A stretch of DNA of 64,000 nt from NCBI RefSeq assembly GCF_964656455.1, contig NC_135724.1, positions 13,539,414 through 13,603,413 of the forward strand, written 5' to 3'. This DNA comes from Halichoerus grypus (lineage: Eukaryota; Chordata; Mammalia; Carnivora; Phocidae). Position 1 is the first letter of the stretch, and each line of letters opens with the position of its first letter. Under the pieces are notes generated by a model. It saw only the letters and a program-made list of their open reading frames with translations. It had not been told where the DNA came from and ran no database searches. Shown piece by piece: positions 47,165 through 59,099 of the stretch. The position numbers were made by a program, and so were the translations under genes.

Positions 47165-47460
47165 TCAGGACCCTACACTGCTGACCTTTGCAGGCCATCT
47201 TTCTGCAAGTTCAAGGTTAACTTTCCATCCCTCTAGGCACACTAGAACCACCTGCAGTACCTCAAACACACCTATATGCTTGCATGTGTCACTGATGTCT
47301 CTTTCTCTGCTTGGAATGTTCTTCCTTACCTTCTTCACCAGGTTTACTGCCCTTCTCATCTTACAAAGCTCGGCAGAGACATCTGCATGGGAATGCTCTC
47401 CAGGGCTTGTCTCACTCATCTCCTCATCCACAGTACTTAGTGAATGAAGGTGATTTGTTA
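47165..47460 (+). mobile_element. LINE-2 3' fragment
   Basis: Contains TTTCTCTGCTTGGAATGTTC followed by CACCAGGTTTACTGCCCTTC and CTCATCTTACAAAGCTC, a very typical L2 stretch. The 100-codon minus-strand frame across it is chance. Confidence 0.68.
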
Positions 47461-49032
47461 TCAACACTCTAGAGCAAGCAGATGTTACGTTACAGAGGAA
47501 AAATCTTCAAATGCACCTACTTCCCTCTATGTACTCATTGCTGTTAAAGTATCTTCAAAGTATCTGAAAGCCATATTTCTTAGTACATAAAATCCCTCTA
47601 TGTTATTAAATCATTTTTCAGAACCGATTTTTCTATGCAAATAACTAGGTGATTGGCAGGTCATGACAAGTATCCCTCTGCCATCTACATTCACTGGGTA
47701 AAACTTACGCAGATTTTCTAACCCAACTATGCTCTCATTTCTATTCCACAAATAAATTTTATTCTTAATTGCAAGAGCATTTCTTTGTGTGGCACAAAAC
47801 ATCAAATATAGGGGGAAACCCACACTTTGAAAAGAGAGATAAGGAAAAAAAGGGAAATTTAAAAAGAAAACCCTTATTAGGGCTGTTACCAAAAAACAAA
47901 CTCAGAGCTTGACAGTAAAAGAAGACTTTTTCAACTTGTTTATCAATGGGTTGCTCCTTTGCATTAAATATGGGGAAGCCAGTATTTAGAGAAGTCATTA
48001 GAATACGTCCATAAAAAGACAAGAGGTAGGTTGGAAGAAAGTGAGAAGAGAACAAATGCAATCAGTCAGAAAAGTGTAGCAAAATCAGAATTTATTTTCC
48101 CAAGTAAAAAAGTGATGGTGCCACTTGAAAAAATTTTGTAAAGTCATTTATACTCAAAGGACACCAGCAAAAACGTAAGCTGTTTCATATCAGTGTCTGT
48201 GGAGCACAAATGGGATAATAAACACAGTTCTACTCCGACACTGAAAAATAATCATTAAATAGTCAATAAATTATGCCTGAGAAAATATTTCTTTTCTAAA
48301 CTGCCTTCAGGCTCCAGCTCTTTGAAAGATGGGAAACTCTCCAAGTCTATGCCCCTTGAGTTTAGTTTCCTATTTCTGTAGCACTCATTTGAAGTAAGGC
48401 TGCAGCATGGAAAGACAGGTTTCATTTAATCACTCTGATTAGAAAAACGTGTCCTAAGTTTGTAATAAAATCTCCCTGGCTATAGGAATCCAAGAGGATT
48501 ATACTCAGACTGAAAAAAAAAAAAGTTATTTTTATGATTTCTTTATTCAGAAAAAGAGAAAATGTCTCAATCCAGAAAAAGTAGTATGCTCATTAATGTG
48601 CAGGGGAGTAACTTTTTTAAAAGATATTGATCCAAGTCACCTAAGATTTAACTTCCCTCAAGGCCACCTACTTAACCACTTGGACTCTTAACCCTTAAAT
48701 GACAATATCTGCAATTATTAATCAGCCATTTAAATAATAAGCATCATATTCTAAAAAGACAAAAAGGCTTAACTAGTCCCTTCAGACATTCCCTATTTTC
48801 CTATTATAAATCCAGCCAAAAGTTCCAATGATATGAGCTATATATACTATCTTGCTTTCCTAACAGAATTTCATAATGCTCTGCAAATTTAGAATATTCT
48901 TGTGAAGACCATGAAAATAACACAGCAAGAACATTCAATGAGGTACCAAAAGAACATCATGTTGCTGGCTAGAAAACTGAATTTCCCTTTAAAACTCAGT
49001 CAAGAGCAAAGCATACCTACATATGTAGAACC
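47461..49032. other. No feature recognised
   Basis: AT-rich intronic sequence without a supported element; an A run of about 12 bases lies near 48512-48523. Confidence 0.45.
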
Positions 49033-49049
49033 AAGAAGAGCCAAGTAAA

Positions 49050-49165
49050 GGGGTGCCTGGCTGGCTCAGTTGGTAGAGCACGTGACTCTTGATCTAGGGT
49101 TGTAAGTTCAAGCCCTATGTTGCGTGCAGAGCTTACTTAAAAAACAACAACAAAAACAACTCTGG
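49050..49165 (+). mobile_element. tRNA-Lys-like SINE
   Basis: Head GGGGTGCCTGGCTGGCTCAG then TTGGTAGAGCACGTGACTCT and GTAAGTTCAAGCCC, close to tRNA-Lys with a good B-box-like stretch. Target-site duplications AAGAAGAGCCAAGTAAA at 49033-49049 and AAGAAGAGCCAAGCAAA at 49166 onward. Confidence 0.93.
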
Positions 49166-49597
49166 AAGAAGAGCCAAGCAAAACCACAAGAGAAACATAG
49201 CAGGAAACTCTTCATTTTGCATTGATAGCAACTATTAATACTTTTATATTTTAAAAATTATATTAAAGCAAACATCATAGTGTAGAATGGAGATTTTACG
49301 TAACATTTCAAGAGAAAACTCATGACTTTACGGCAATGTCAGGCTTTGTAGCAAGCCTGCCTCAGCTTCTGTTCCCACTCTGCAAGTGCATGAGCAGGTC
49401 TAATTACGGACTTTTTACTTGAAAGTAAAAAGTATGTATCTGAACAAAGTTTGTTTTCAAGCAAATCCAATCATTCCACAAAACTCAAAAGAACTACAAA
49501 TCAACCAATAATTTTTAGGCACTTACCAGGGCAACAATCAAAGCATGCCTGTCTCCGCTTGTCTGGGGAACAGCTAAAAAGAGGCTCTTAGAGCTCC

Positions 49598-49643
49598 AGG
49601 CTCTCCAGTCCAAAGGCTCTCCAGTCCAAAGGCCTCCAGTCCA
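49598..49643. repeat. Short tandem array, 16-bp unit
   Basis: The unit GGCTCTCCAGTCCAAA occurs twice in direct succession and is followed by a shortened third copy GGCCTCCAGTCCA. Confidence 0.85.
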
Positions 49644-49892
49644 GGCCAGATCCTCATCTCAGCACCAGGAAAACAAAGCCAGTCTCCCTCGCTGCAAAAT
49701 CGGCTACCTGTCCCATTTCTGCAGTAGTAAACAACATTCTCCCAGACTCAAGGGCTGCAAAACCTGGGGTCACTTTTAAAGCCTCCCTCCGCTTGCTGTC
49801 CATATCTGGTTAGTCACTTCGCCCACAGGCCTCACAGTATCTCTTGCATGCCAGGCCTTCCTCGCAGTTATTCATACCTATACCCAGGTTAT

Positions 49893-50089
49893 GGTTTGTT
49901 TGTTTGTTTTTTTTAAAGATTCTATTTTTATTTATGAGAGAGAGAGCAAGCAGGGGGAGGAACAGAGGGGGAGGGACAAGCAGACTCTGCGCTGAGCATA
50001 AGCCTGACACGAGACTTGATCCGACGATACCGATATCATGACCTGAGCCGAAACTGAGAGTCAGACGCTGAACTGAGCCCCTAGGCAAC
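49893..50089 (-). mobile_element. CAN-SINE, diverged
   Basis: Minus-strand SINE with TTTGTTTGTTTGTTTTTTTT at the tail side and a diverged head. Direct repeats CCCAGGTTAT at 49883-49892 and 50090-50099. Confidence 0.92.
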
Positions 50090-50099
50090 CCCAGGTTAT

Positions 50100-53000
50100 A
50101 GTTCCTGACCTTAACTTCCCACTTGCCCCTCAACTATGGTAACAGCCACCTAAGTACGTTTCCTGGCCCCAGTTTCTCCCCACCACACACCACCAGCATG
50201 AGCACCACCGCCAGCAGTTACTGTGGGTACCTTCTCCTGTCCCACTGAAAGCCTGGGACTTTTGCCGGAACGTTTTAAATACTGGTAGTTGGTAACAATA
50301 TCATCTTGGCTGTCCTAAACCTGGAGATCATGTGCTAATCTAGATTATGGAGCTTTACAGATGTCTAAGAATTCATTCTTTTGGCAATAAGTTTATCTCA
50401 ATACTTTTGAATATACCATAACTTGTCGGCCTTGTCAAAAGTCAAATAAGCAGTGAATACTTTTTCTTGATGGTCCTGAGTCATCATTATTAAAGGATAT
50501 GTAAGAGTATAATAAATGATATTCATAACAATGTCCTCAGGGACTACTGAGGTCCCAGGCTGGCTGGCTCCCACGTTTATGAATGCTACTTCTGAATTAT
50601 GCCAGGCGCTTTTACTTAAATTCTGCAGTGTCTATTTGGGCTGCGTAGACGCCTTTTTTGCAGGCCACCTGGCTTATAGTTATGTTTACAACTGATAACA
50701 TTGCTTGATAACCAAACAGGTGAGGTGTACCTATATTTAACTTATTTATAAAAGTCTTGCTTTTCCAAATTCTTTGGAAAAACTATGAAGGCAATGACTC
50801 TGTATTATGCAATCTGTTTCCTGTTATTCCTAGCTACTGTTTTATCATCTTATAGCTCATAAAATCCCTAGCTTCCCAAAGAATTTACTAAAGAATTATC
50901 TGGGAGATAAATGTACTTACACATAGGACTACAACCACAGTAAATGACATGGAGGGTGATAAAGAAAAGAAAAAGCCAGAGAATTTAAGTTGTTGCTATG
51001 AAAAGTATTAAAGGTTTGTATGTTTAGTTTCCTTGTATTTATATATACGTATGTGCATATGCATTAGATATTAATATAATCGACCTCAAGTGCAGCCTGG
51101 AACTACTTACCTTCGTCAGTCAGAATTCCCACAGCCACAGAAGAAAAAAGCTATGCTCCAAATGGGCATCAGGGATTTGAGGCATGAAAAAAACAGAAGC
51201 CAGACAGCAGGACCGTGGCACCAAGAGACCAGACATCAGAGGTGCAGAAGATCTGATGCTGGGTTAGGAGACACTGAGGAAGAGTGGAGGGTGTGGGCCC
51301 CTCCTGGTGCTGGGCTTTCCTGCCAAACTTCTACCCTTCACGGCAGGGAGCAGGATCCCTATCTCACCTCTGCATAAAACCTTTTGTAAAACAGCCTAGA
51401 AATTCTGGTAAAAATTCAGTATTTTATGAAATCTGTGATGTACTTACGTGTTCTTCAAAAACAAAGGCACTGTTTTGCTTTCACTCAAAAACAGCTAAAT
51501 GTAATATTTGATCGATATATAGCTACACACACACACACAGCCAACTCAGGTTTTTCAAGCTATGAATCTCTCAGATCAGCAATACCACCTACTAATATGG
51601 AAATGTTCACAAACAAAAAGTCTTACATATATTCCCTAATGCTTAACGAAGAAATTACACAGCATAGTTCAGACTCCTCAAGTATTTTTAGTTAATCTTC
51701 CTCTCCCACATACCCACGTGTGTTCCTCTGACATGGTATCAGAACAGCCTTCCCTGTCTGGTTTATTGCCTTGACACAAGCCTTGATGTGGCTTTGTTTA
51801 ATTTAGCTTTATGGGCTTCTGTGCCACAACATCAACATCTCCAGTGATGGGAAATAAAGCCAGCCACCTCAATTGCTGGTTAAAGTTGCTTTTTTACCCC
51901 CTCCTTATTTGCTAACACCCAGATGGAAGGGTCTGGAAGAACTGGTTCCCTTTGCACAATATAGAAATAAACATAAAAATACAAATAGAAAAAAATGAAT
52001 ATAAGAAGAAGTTTCTGCATACACTCAAACATATAAACAGAAGGAAAAAATAGCATGTAAAATTTCAGATACGCCAAAAAAAAAAATCACTCTTTAATGC
52101 ATTGTGATTTTTCTGAAGGCCAAAATTCATATTAGTTTGTACTCATGAATACGTATAATCACTAATGACTGTAAAAGTAAAGACCAAAAGGAAAGAGAGG
52201 GTGAGAGTGGCCCCGATATTCTGGAAGTTTCTACTTGCCTATATTCCATATAAAGGTAATTGGGATTAACCGTATTTTGAAAATTGAGAGCAGTTTGCTA
52301 AGTGGGGGAAAAAAAAAGAAAAAGAAAAAAGCCATCCTGAGTAAACCATCTTTTCTCTGGAATCCAGAATATCTTTTCACATAAATCTGTCTGTTTTAGG
52401 TTTATCCATCCAGGATCAAAAACAGAAGCTGTGCCTTATCAACGGCTTGGTATGGTTATTTTAAACTCAAGATTGGTGTTTTTAAACACATAAGATGTAA
52501 CAAGCTTTAATTACAATTTATGGTGACACACCACAGTAGACTGAACAAGAACAGCCCCTAGGTTAAAAAACAAAACAAACAAGAAACCCTACCTCTCACT
52601 ACCCATCTACTTTTGAAGGCTCACTTGAATCACATAAAACGATGCTCTGTAATAAATAGCATACAAAGGGGGAAAGCTTTTACGGTTTGCCGGAAGGCAT
52701 GATTCCAATATAAAGTGAGAAGGGGAGGGACTGATTTCCTGTGAGGCTCACCATGTTAATCACGGTAGGATCACACACCCACTATGGGTCCTGCATAGTC
52801 CTTGCCCTCTCTGACAAGTCATTCCCTCACTCTTCCCACTGTTCTAGTCCTTGCTTTCCACCTTGGCTTCCTGTACTCCCAATATCCGGCTCATACAGAA
52901 AAATACAAGTGTGCCAAATTACACAACACCAGGGCAATGAAAGATGATCCATCTCCCAAAGATACTGCCTGGGGTTCTCTGGAACAACCAATTCAAAAGA

Positions 53001-53534
53001 AGGAATTTAAAGCAAAGGAACATAAAAGCCCCTCTAGGCTGAGCTCAGGAGACCACAGCCCTAAGCAGAGAAAATGCTAGTGGCGTAACTTCTTCATGGG
53101 CAAGTTACTGAATATCAAATAAACATAAAATAGACATGAAACGTTTATGACAGGAGGGTACTGAACGAGTGCTGTACCACTGAGGTCTGATGTAACTACA
53201 AATATTGTCCCAAAGCCAGGAGACTTAAGACTCTGAACAGAGAAAATGCTCTCTTAACCAATCTCCTCTCAACCTACCCACCGGATTAACCACACGTCTC
53301 CATTCCTTCAGCAGAACGCACCAGTGACGCCCACGGCACTATGAGGTCCCCACAGTATCCCAGCACTTTTCTAGCCCTACCTGCTGAGTGCTGGGTTCGA
53401 ACCAAGCCTATAGTGCCAATTATACTTGTAATTCAATAAAGTGAATCAATTAATAAAATATTAAAATAGCTTTGTGGGTATAAATTTGGACTATTTATAG
53501 TCCAAATAGTAGGGGGAGGTGGGACCTGATAAAA
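50100..53534. other. Mostly unique intron
   Basis: No confident repeat. Short A-rich and CA-rich stretches occur (51523-51539, 52077-52087, 52308-52330). The 51090-51377 frame has no recognisable domain. A palindromic ACTATTTATAGTCCAAATAGT lies near 53490-53510. Confidence 0.4.
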
Positions 53535-53740
53535 ATCTAGTCACCTGGTGCTGAGGCAAGAACTAAAATACCAGTTTTGTTCCTGATTTAATTCCTGGAA
53601 CTACCTTCAGCCTGGCAATATTACACTAGGAAATGTTCTTTGATTTTCTCAGAGTCCTTCTTCAAAATGATGCTTTGGAGGCATCCTACACCTCCCCTGC
53701 CTCTATACAAAGTCTAGCATGAGGAAAGTATAAAAAATTA
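53535..53740. repeat. Diverged direct repeat, copy A (uninterrupted)
   Basis: This segment aligns with 58565-58955 in the same orientation. Shared landmarks are AGGCA(A/G)GAACTAAAA, TTCCTG(A/C)TTT, ATATTAC(A/T)CTAG, GATGATGCTTT-like sequence, CTATA(C/T)A(A/C)A(A/G)AGTCTAG and GATGAGGAAAG-like sequence. I judge identity to be about three quarters by eye. Copy A lacks the hAT element present in copy B. Family unknown: it may be an unnamed old repeat or a local duplication. Confidence 0.7.
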
Positions 53741-53761
53741 CCTTAAAACATTTTCTGTTCT

Positions 53762-53956
53762 GGGGCGCCTGGGTGGCTCCCATCGGTTAAGCGTCCAACT
53801 CTTGGTTTCAGCTCAGGCCGTGATCTCAGGGTCATGGGATCAAGCCCTGTGTCGGGCTCTGCGCTGAGCAGGGAGTCTGCTTGGGACTCCTCTCTCTCTC
53901 TCTCTCTCTCTCTCCCTCCCTCTGCCCTTCCCCCCACCAAAATAAATAAATCTTTA
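53762..53956 (+). mobile_element. CAN-SINE with a (CT)n tract
   Basis: Full-length SINE with a CT dinucleotide run at about 53889-53913. Direct repeats AAAACATTTTCTGTTCT at 53745-53761 and AAAACATTTTATGTTCT at 53957-53973 (one mismatch). Confidence 0.95.
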
Positions 53957-54419
53957 AAAACATTTTATGTTCTGCTTTAACCAACTTTTTCAATAACTGA
54001 CCAGATACTAGTTCCAATCTTATTATATACAAGGCTTTTTACTAAATAAACTAAACACAAACCATCCACAGGCACAAAGGCAAAAATGTCACTACCTGTT
54101 CGACACTGGCAATTTTGCAACTTTCAGAGAAGGCCACTGAGTAGGGAGAAGTCAGAAGAGACTATGAATGAAAAGGCCCCCAGCACCATTTTCTAAAGTA
54201 ATTCTAACAAATGCAGCTACTACTAAGGCAAGAGACATTCTTCAAGTGTGGTTGTGGGAAAAGTCAACATTTTATTCCCCTGCTTAATAAATAGCATTCT
54301 TAAATTACAGATGACTGTTTTCCCCTTAATACTGATGAAGAGAATTGTATGTTTAAATGAAAAGTTTGTCAAACAGGGAAGACAACAGTAAAGCTATGGA
54401 AACAGTTACTCTTTTGTTC

Positions 54420-55925
54420 TAAATTCTGGTAAAATGCACAATATAAAATTTACCATCTTAACTATTTTTAAGTGTTCGGTTTTGTGGCATGCAGTACATT
54501 CATACTGTTGTACAACTATTACTACCATCCATCTGCAGAACCTCTGCATCCCAAACTAAAGCTCTGTACCCATTAAACACTAACTCCCCATTCTTGCCTC
54601 CCTGCCAACCCCAGGGAATCACCACTCTACCTTCTGTCTCTATGAATTTGATGACTTTAAGTACCTCGTATAAATGGAACCGTACAGTATTTGTCCTTTT
54701 GTAACTGGCTTATTTTACTAAAAATGTTCTCAAGGTTCAAAAGTTAATAAAATAACCACCTGACAATCCAGCAATTGCACTACGAGGTATTTACCCAAAG
54801 ATACAAAAAAACTGATTCGAAGGGATACATGCACCCCAATGTTTATAGCAGCATTATCAACAATAGCCAAGTTATGGAAAGAGCCCAAAGGTCCATCGAC
54901 TGATGAATGGATAAAGAAGATGTGGTGTATACATACAATGGGATATTACTCGGCCATCAAAAAAGAATGAAATCTTGCCATTTGCAATGACATGGATGGA
55001 GCTATAATGTATTATACTAAGCAGAATAAGTCAGGCAGAGAAAGACAAATACCATATGATTTCACTCATGTGTGGAATTTAAGAAACAAAACAGATGAAC
55101 ATGGCGGGGGGGAAGAGAGAGAGAGAGAGAGAGAGGCAAACCAGGAAACAGACTCTTAACTTATAGAGAACAAACTGAGGGTTGCTGGAGGGGAGGTGGG
55201 CAGGGGATGGGCTAAATGGATGATGGGTATTAAGAAGGGCACTTGTTGTGTTGAGCACTGGGCATTATATGTAAGTGATGAATCACTAAATTCTAGTCCT
55301 GAAACTAATATTAGACTGTATGCTAAGTGGAATTTAAATAAAAACTTGAACAAAAAAAAATAAAAATAAAAACAATGTTCTCAAGGTTCAACCATGTCAT
55401 AGCATATGTCAAAATTTCCTTCTTTTTTCAGGCTGAATAATATTCCATTATATGTTTATACTATACTTTGTTTATCCATTTATCCATCGATAGACATTTG
55501 AGTTGCTTCCACCTTTTGGCTATTGTGAATAATGCTGCTATGAATATGGGTGTACAAATATCTCTTTGAGATCCTGTTTTCAATTCTTTCGGGTATCTAC
55601 TCAGAAATGGAATTGCTGGATCATATGGTAATTTTATTTTTAATTTTCTGAGTAACTGCCATATTGTTTTCCATAGCAACTGTACCATTTTACATTCCCA
55701 TCAACAGCACACATGGGTTCCAATTTTTCCATATCCTTGTCAACACTTTTTTTTATAGCAGCCATCCTAATGAGTGTGAAGTGGTATCTCACTGTGTTTT
55801 GTGTTTCCTTAATGATTAGTGATGTTGCGCATTTTTTTCATGTGTTTTATTGGCCATTTGTATATCTTCTTTGGGGAATGTCTATTCAAGTCCTTTGCTC
55901 ATTTTTCATCAAGTTGTTTTGTGTA
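54420..55925 (-). mobile_element. Older L1 fragment (L1MA-like) split by the younger L1
   Basis: The two pieces 54420-54722 and 55392-55925 are the 3' UTR and C-terminal ORF2 of an older L1 on the minus strand. The right piece shows YDPAIPFLSRYPKE and MVQLLWKTIWQLLRKLK in minus-strand frames, the same region of ORF2 that the inserted younger copy carries in the other direction. Divergence from L1 consensus is high, consistent with a mammal-wide age. Confidence 0.82.
54741..55373 (+). mobile_element. 5'-truncated L1 (ORF2 end and 3' UTR) with 18-bp target-site duplication
   Basis: This copy contains the last part of ORF2 (PAIALRGIYPK-like codons near 54770) followed by the G-rich carnivoran L1 3' UTR, an AG-repeat stretch near 55115-55135 and an A-rich tail. 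It is flanked by perfect direct repeats AATGTTCTCAAGGTTCAA at 54723-54740 and 55374-55391. The left copy starts in an A-rich site like those cut by the L1 endonuclease. It inserted into an older L1 lying in the opposite orientation, described separately. Confidence 0.93.
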
Positions 55926-56417
55926 GTAACTATGACCTTTAAGCTTCCAGGTATTTCTTTTTCCAGAAAGAGACAGATACCTGTGCCTACAGCAGGTGCT
56001 TGCTCTCCCCTCACAGCACACACCTAGACGTTCACCATGCAAGCCCCTGCACGCAGCCAGCACGGCAGCACTCCAGGAAGCCCCACCACAGACCGCACTG
56101 GGAATGGCCCCCCAGCAGGCGATCTGTATGCAGTGGCCCTGCTTTCACCACTCACGGGCTAAATCTTAAATTTAAGTTTCCCTCCTCCAGTGGCTGCTCA
56201 CCATCACCAGGCACTCACTGTATTTACCCTAAATGCTAACTTCTCTCTCACTTATTTCTACACTGGGCCCTAACTCCCCTCTTTTTTTTTTTTCACCTGT
56301 TCCTCCAAAGAAAATTCAAGTTTTTATTGAAACAATCCTTTAACAACACTTTTTGGGGGGGCATTTCTCAATAACTAAACCTGCCCAGTTACAGAGATAT
56401 GGAATACTATAAAAAAG

Positions 56418-56600
56418 AGATGCTTGCACTGGAATCCTCCAGACTTGGGATCAAATCCCAGCTCTATCATTTACTGTAAACTGAGTACCATCTCCAAATC
56501 TCCGTTTTCTCATCCATAAAATGTGAATATTATTTAAATCACAGGGTGATTGTGAGGATTAAGTGAAAGTATACAAAGGCTAGCCCAATGTAGTTTAATT
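56418..56600 (+). mobile_element. MIR SINE
   Basis: Plus-strand MIR: GACTTGGGATCAAATCCCAG, CTCATCCATAAAATGTGAAT and GGTGATTGTGAGGATTAAGT. Confidence 0.72.
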
Positions 56601-56969
56601 TTCTTTCTGTTGTACTGGTATTCGTTTGTTTTCTCTCATTTCTCAGTCTTTCTCTGTCTTTCTCAAATTGATGGTCTGATCTAAAACAGGAGCAGAAACA
56701 GAAAAGAGGGAGAGAAAAGATATACATAGAACATAGTAATCTCCCTGTAAGTATCTACCTATGGTTACCTATAAATCATTATAGTTACTGATTAAGCACT
56801 TATTAAGGGTCAGGCACTAAGCTATGAACTGAAAATCTTGAGATAATATTCAATTCAATGACTAACTTGCCTAGTTCTCCAGATTCATTGCTTACCACTC
56901 TTCCCCCTGCACTGCCTACTTCCGCCACGCCAAATGATGCTGCGGTTTTCTCATCTCTAAAGCGTGTTA

Positions 56970-57123
56970 GGGACGCCTGGGTGGCTCAGTCGGTTAAGCG
57001 TCTGCCTTTGGCTCAGGCCATGGTACCAGGGTCCTGAGATCGAGCCCCGCATCAGGTTCCCTGCTCCTGCTTCTCCCTCTGCTTATGCTCTCTGACAAAT
57101 AAAATCTTTAAAAAAAAAAAAAA
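56970..57123 (+). mobile_element. CAN-SINE with a shortened body
   Basis: Head GGGACGCCTGGGTGGCTCAG, body shorter than in neighbours (about 20-40 bp missing around the GCTCCCTGCTC region) and a long A tail. Flanks AAAGCGTGTTA and AAAGTGTAA are weakly alike. Confidence 0.92.
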
Positions 57124-57227
57124 AGTGTAAATGTATGTCAGCATACTCCCTTCTAACTTAGGCTCCAAATCCAGCATGAAGGGTAAGAATCCAAGGAAAA
57201 GACATGCCAAAATCTTGGCAAAATAGT

Positions 57228-57257
57228 GGGGGGGTGGGGGGTGGGGGGGCGGAAGGG
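57228..57257 (+). repeat. G-rich tract with quadruplex potential
   Basis: Four or more G runs of 3 to 8 bases separated by single T or C bases (GGGGGGGTGGGGGGTGGGGG core). The PHLPP1 transcript would carry the C-rich strand here. Confidence 0.75.
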
Positions 57258-58564
57258 CAGCCAAAGACCTTTGGCATTTGGAAAATTAGTTTTAAGTGAG
57301 GCTCTTCCTGACTGTAAAGAAGTTCACCCCCCTTTACATCATTTAAGTCTATATTAATGGCATTTTCCTCTCCCCAAGGGAATAAACAGTATTAAATTTA
57401 CAGTCTAGGTAGGCCAGTTCTGCCCAACGCCGCCTCTAGGAGCCACATTACTAAGTTAGAAACCAGTATTATTTTCCTCTATCTCAGTCCCGAAATATTG
57501 CTTTGCATTTCTGCTTTTGTTCTGGCAAAACAAAGCAACTACTTTGCCCCCTATAAACAGTACTCTCTCTTTTCCTGGATACGAAATATAATTTGTAAAT
57601 TATATAAGTAATTAAATGTTTGAGAACGTTATCATTTGAGGCAACAGAACAGAGGAACACCGTAGGAATCTTAACACTGTTTCAGAGTTTGCACAAATTC
57701 TCTCTGTTCTTCTAATGCTGATTATAAAGTCTTAAATGGCTCTTTATCTACTGACTGACATCACCATTGGCAGTCTCTGCACTCTAATTGTTTTGGGGAG
57801 AAGCACTGCACATCTTTGAGCTACGATCACATGCATTCTCTCCTCCCTCCCTATCATCCAAACACTGTATTTAGGGAACAATATAAACAATACATCAATT
57901 AGAGTCCTTTAAAATTGAGAATCAAACAGAAAAACATACCAATTATCTGGTTTTCCATGTTTTATAACAACATAATTCTGAACTATGATTTATTTGCCTC
58001 AAGTTATAAATAATGAGTTTTCAAATTATTCTCTCCTCCCCCAGCACTTATGTCATATTAATCTTTTTCCACAAATATCTATATATTTTCTGACTTCATG
58101 ACTCATTTTGCCCTGAGCAGACCATGCTTCAATTTCTTGATTATGGCAACTACGTCAAAAAAGAAGCCACAATTACTAAAATCCAAAAAAAGATCCCTAT
58201 AATCTTCCGTTGATTTAAGTGTCAGTGAGAGTAGATTTGTGCTCTTTTCCAATTCACTCTGAAAAAGTCAAATTAAGCCTGAATGGAATGACAGGAAAGC
58301 ATAGATCCAATGATGTACCATATACTGAAGCAGGCTATATACCACTTTGCAAACTAAATGAGGGTTTTTTTTGGTGATAACTCCCTCATTTGTCCAGCAC
58401 ACAGACAAATGTGTGGCTATAGCAGTCTGAATTTGCACCACTCACTTAAATGACCTGCACTGGAACCAAGAGAGCCCACAACCTTCTCCCCCTTGTAAAG
58501 ATGAGCACTTGTAGAGGAGGCCATAAAACCTGTCTCGTGACCTACAGTACACCAAACTCTATTA

Positions 58565-58955
58565 CCTCATTCTAAGGCAGGAACTAAAAGTTAGAATTCT
58601 GTTCCTGCTTTCTTTCTTACAACTACCCTTCAGGGTGAGAATATTACTCTAGAAACTTTTGTTTCTCTCTTTGAGATGATGCTTTAGCAGTAGGTTTCTC
58701 AACCATGGCACTACTGACATTTTGGGGTAGATAATTCTTTCTTGAGAGGCCATATACTGAACATTGTAGGATGTTTAGCTGTCCAATGATGATAGATCCC
58801 AGGAGCCATCTCCCTAGTGTGATAGCCAAAAATACCTCCAGATGTTGCCAAATGTCCCCTAGGAGTCAAAACTACCCAGATGAGAAGCACTGCTTTAGAG
58901 ACATCGTACTGTCTGCTTCTATATACAGAGTCTAGGATGAGGAAAGAGCAGTCAA
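58565..58955. repeat. Diverged direct repeat, copy B (interrupted by hAT element)
   Basis: The copy starts near CTAAGGCAGGAACTAAAAG and continues after the hAT insertion (58688-58890) with GAGACATCGTACTG, CTATATACAGAGTCTAGGAT and GAGGAAAGAGC. Removing the hAT element and one 8-bp duplication restores co-linearity with 53535-53740. Confidence 0.7.
58688..58890. mobile_element. hAT-type DNA transposon (MER20-like)
   Basis: A 203-bp element with terminal sequences CAGTAGGTTTCTCAACC and GAGAAGCAC and internal TTGTAGGATGTTTAGC and CAGATGTTGCCAAATGTCCC, matching my memory of MER20. Perfect 8-bp target-site duplications TGCTTTAG at 58680-58687 and 58891-58898 are the signature of hAT insertion. Confidence 0.85.
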
Positions 58956-59072
58956 AGAATGAGAATAACTTCAAGACTCCTCCCATTGCGTCACATTTTA
59001 AAGATTAAAAACCTTGAAGACCACGGGCCTGGCTCTGAAGTTGCTGGTGCAACAGCTGCTGAGACCCTGGCA

Positions 59073-59099
59073 GGCTGGCTGGCTGGCTGGCTGGCTGGC
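59073..59099. repeat. (GGCT)n tetranucleotide repeat
   Basis: About six and a half perfect GGCT units. Confidence 0.95.

Noticed and set aside
47165..47467. 100-codon minus-strand frame
   Set aside because: Lies antisense across an L2 3' end; no protein similarity.
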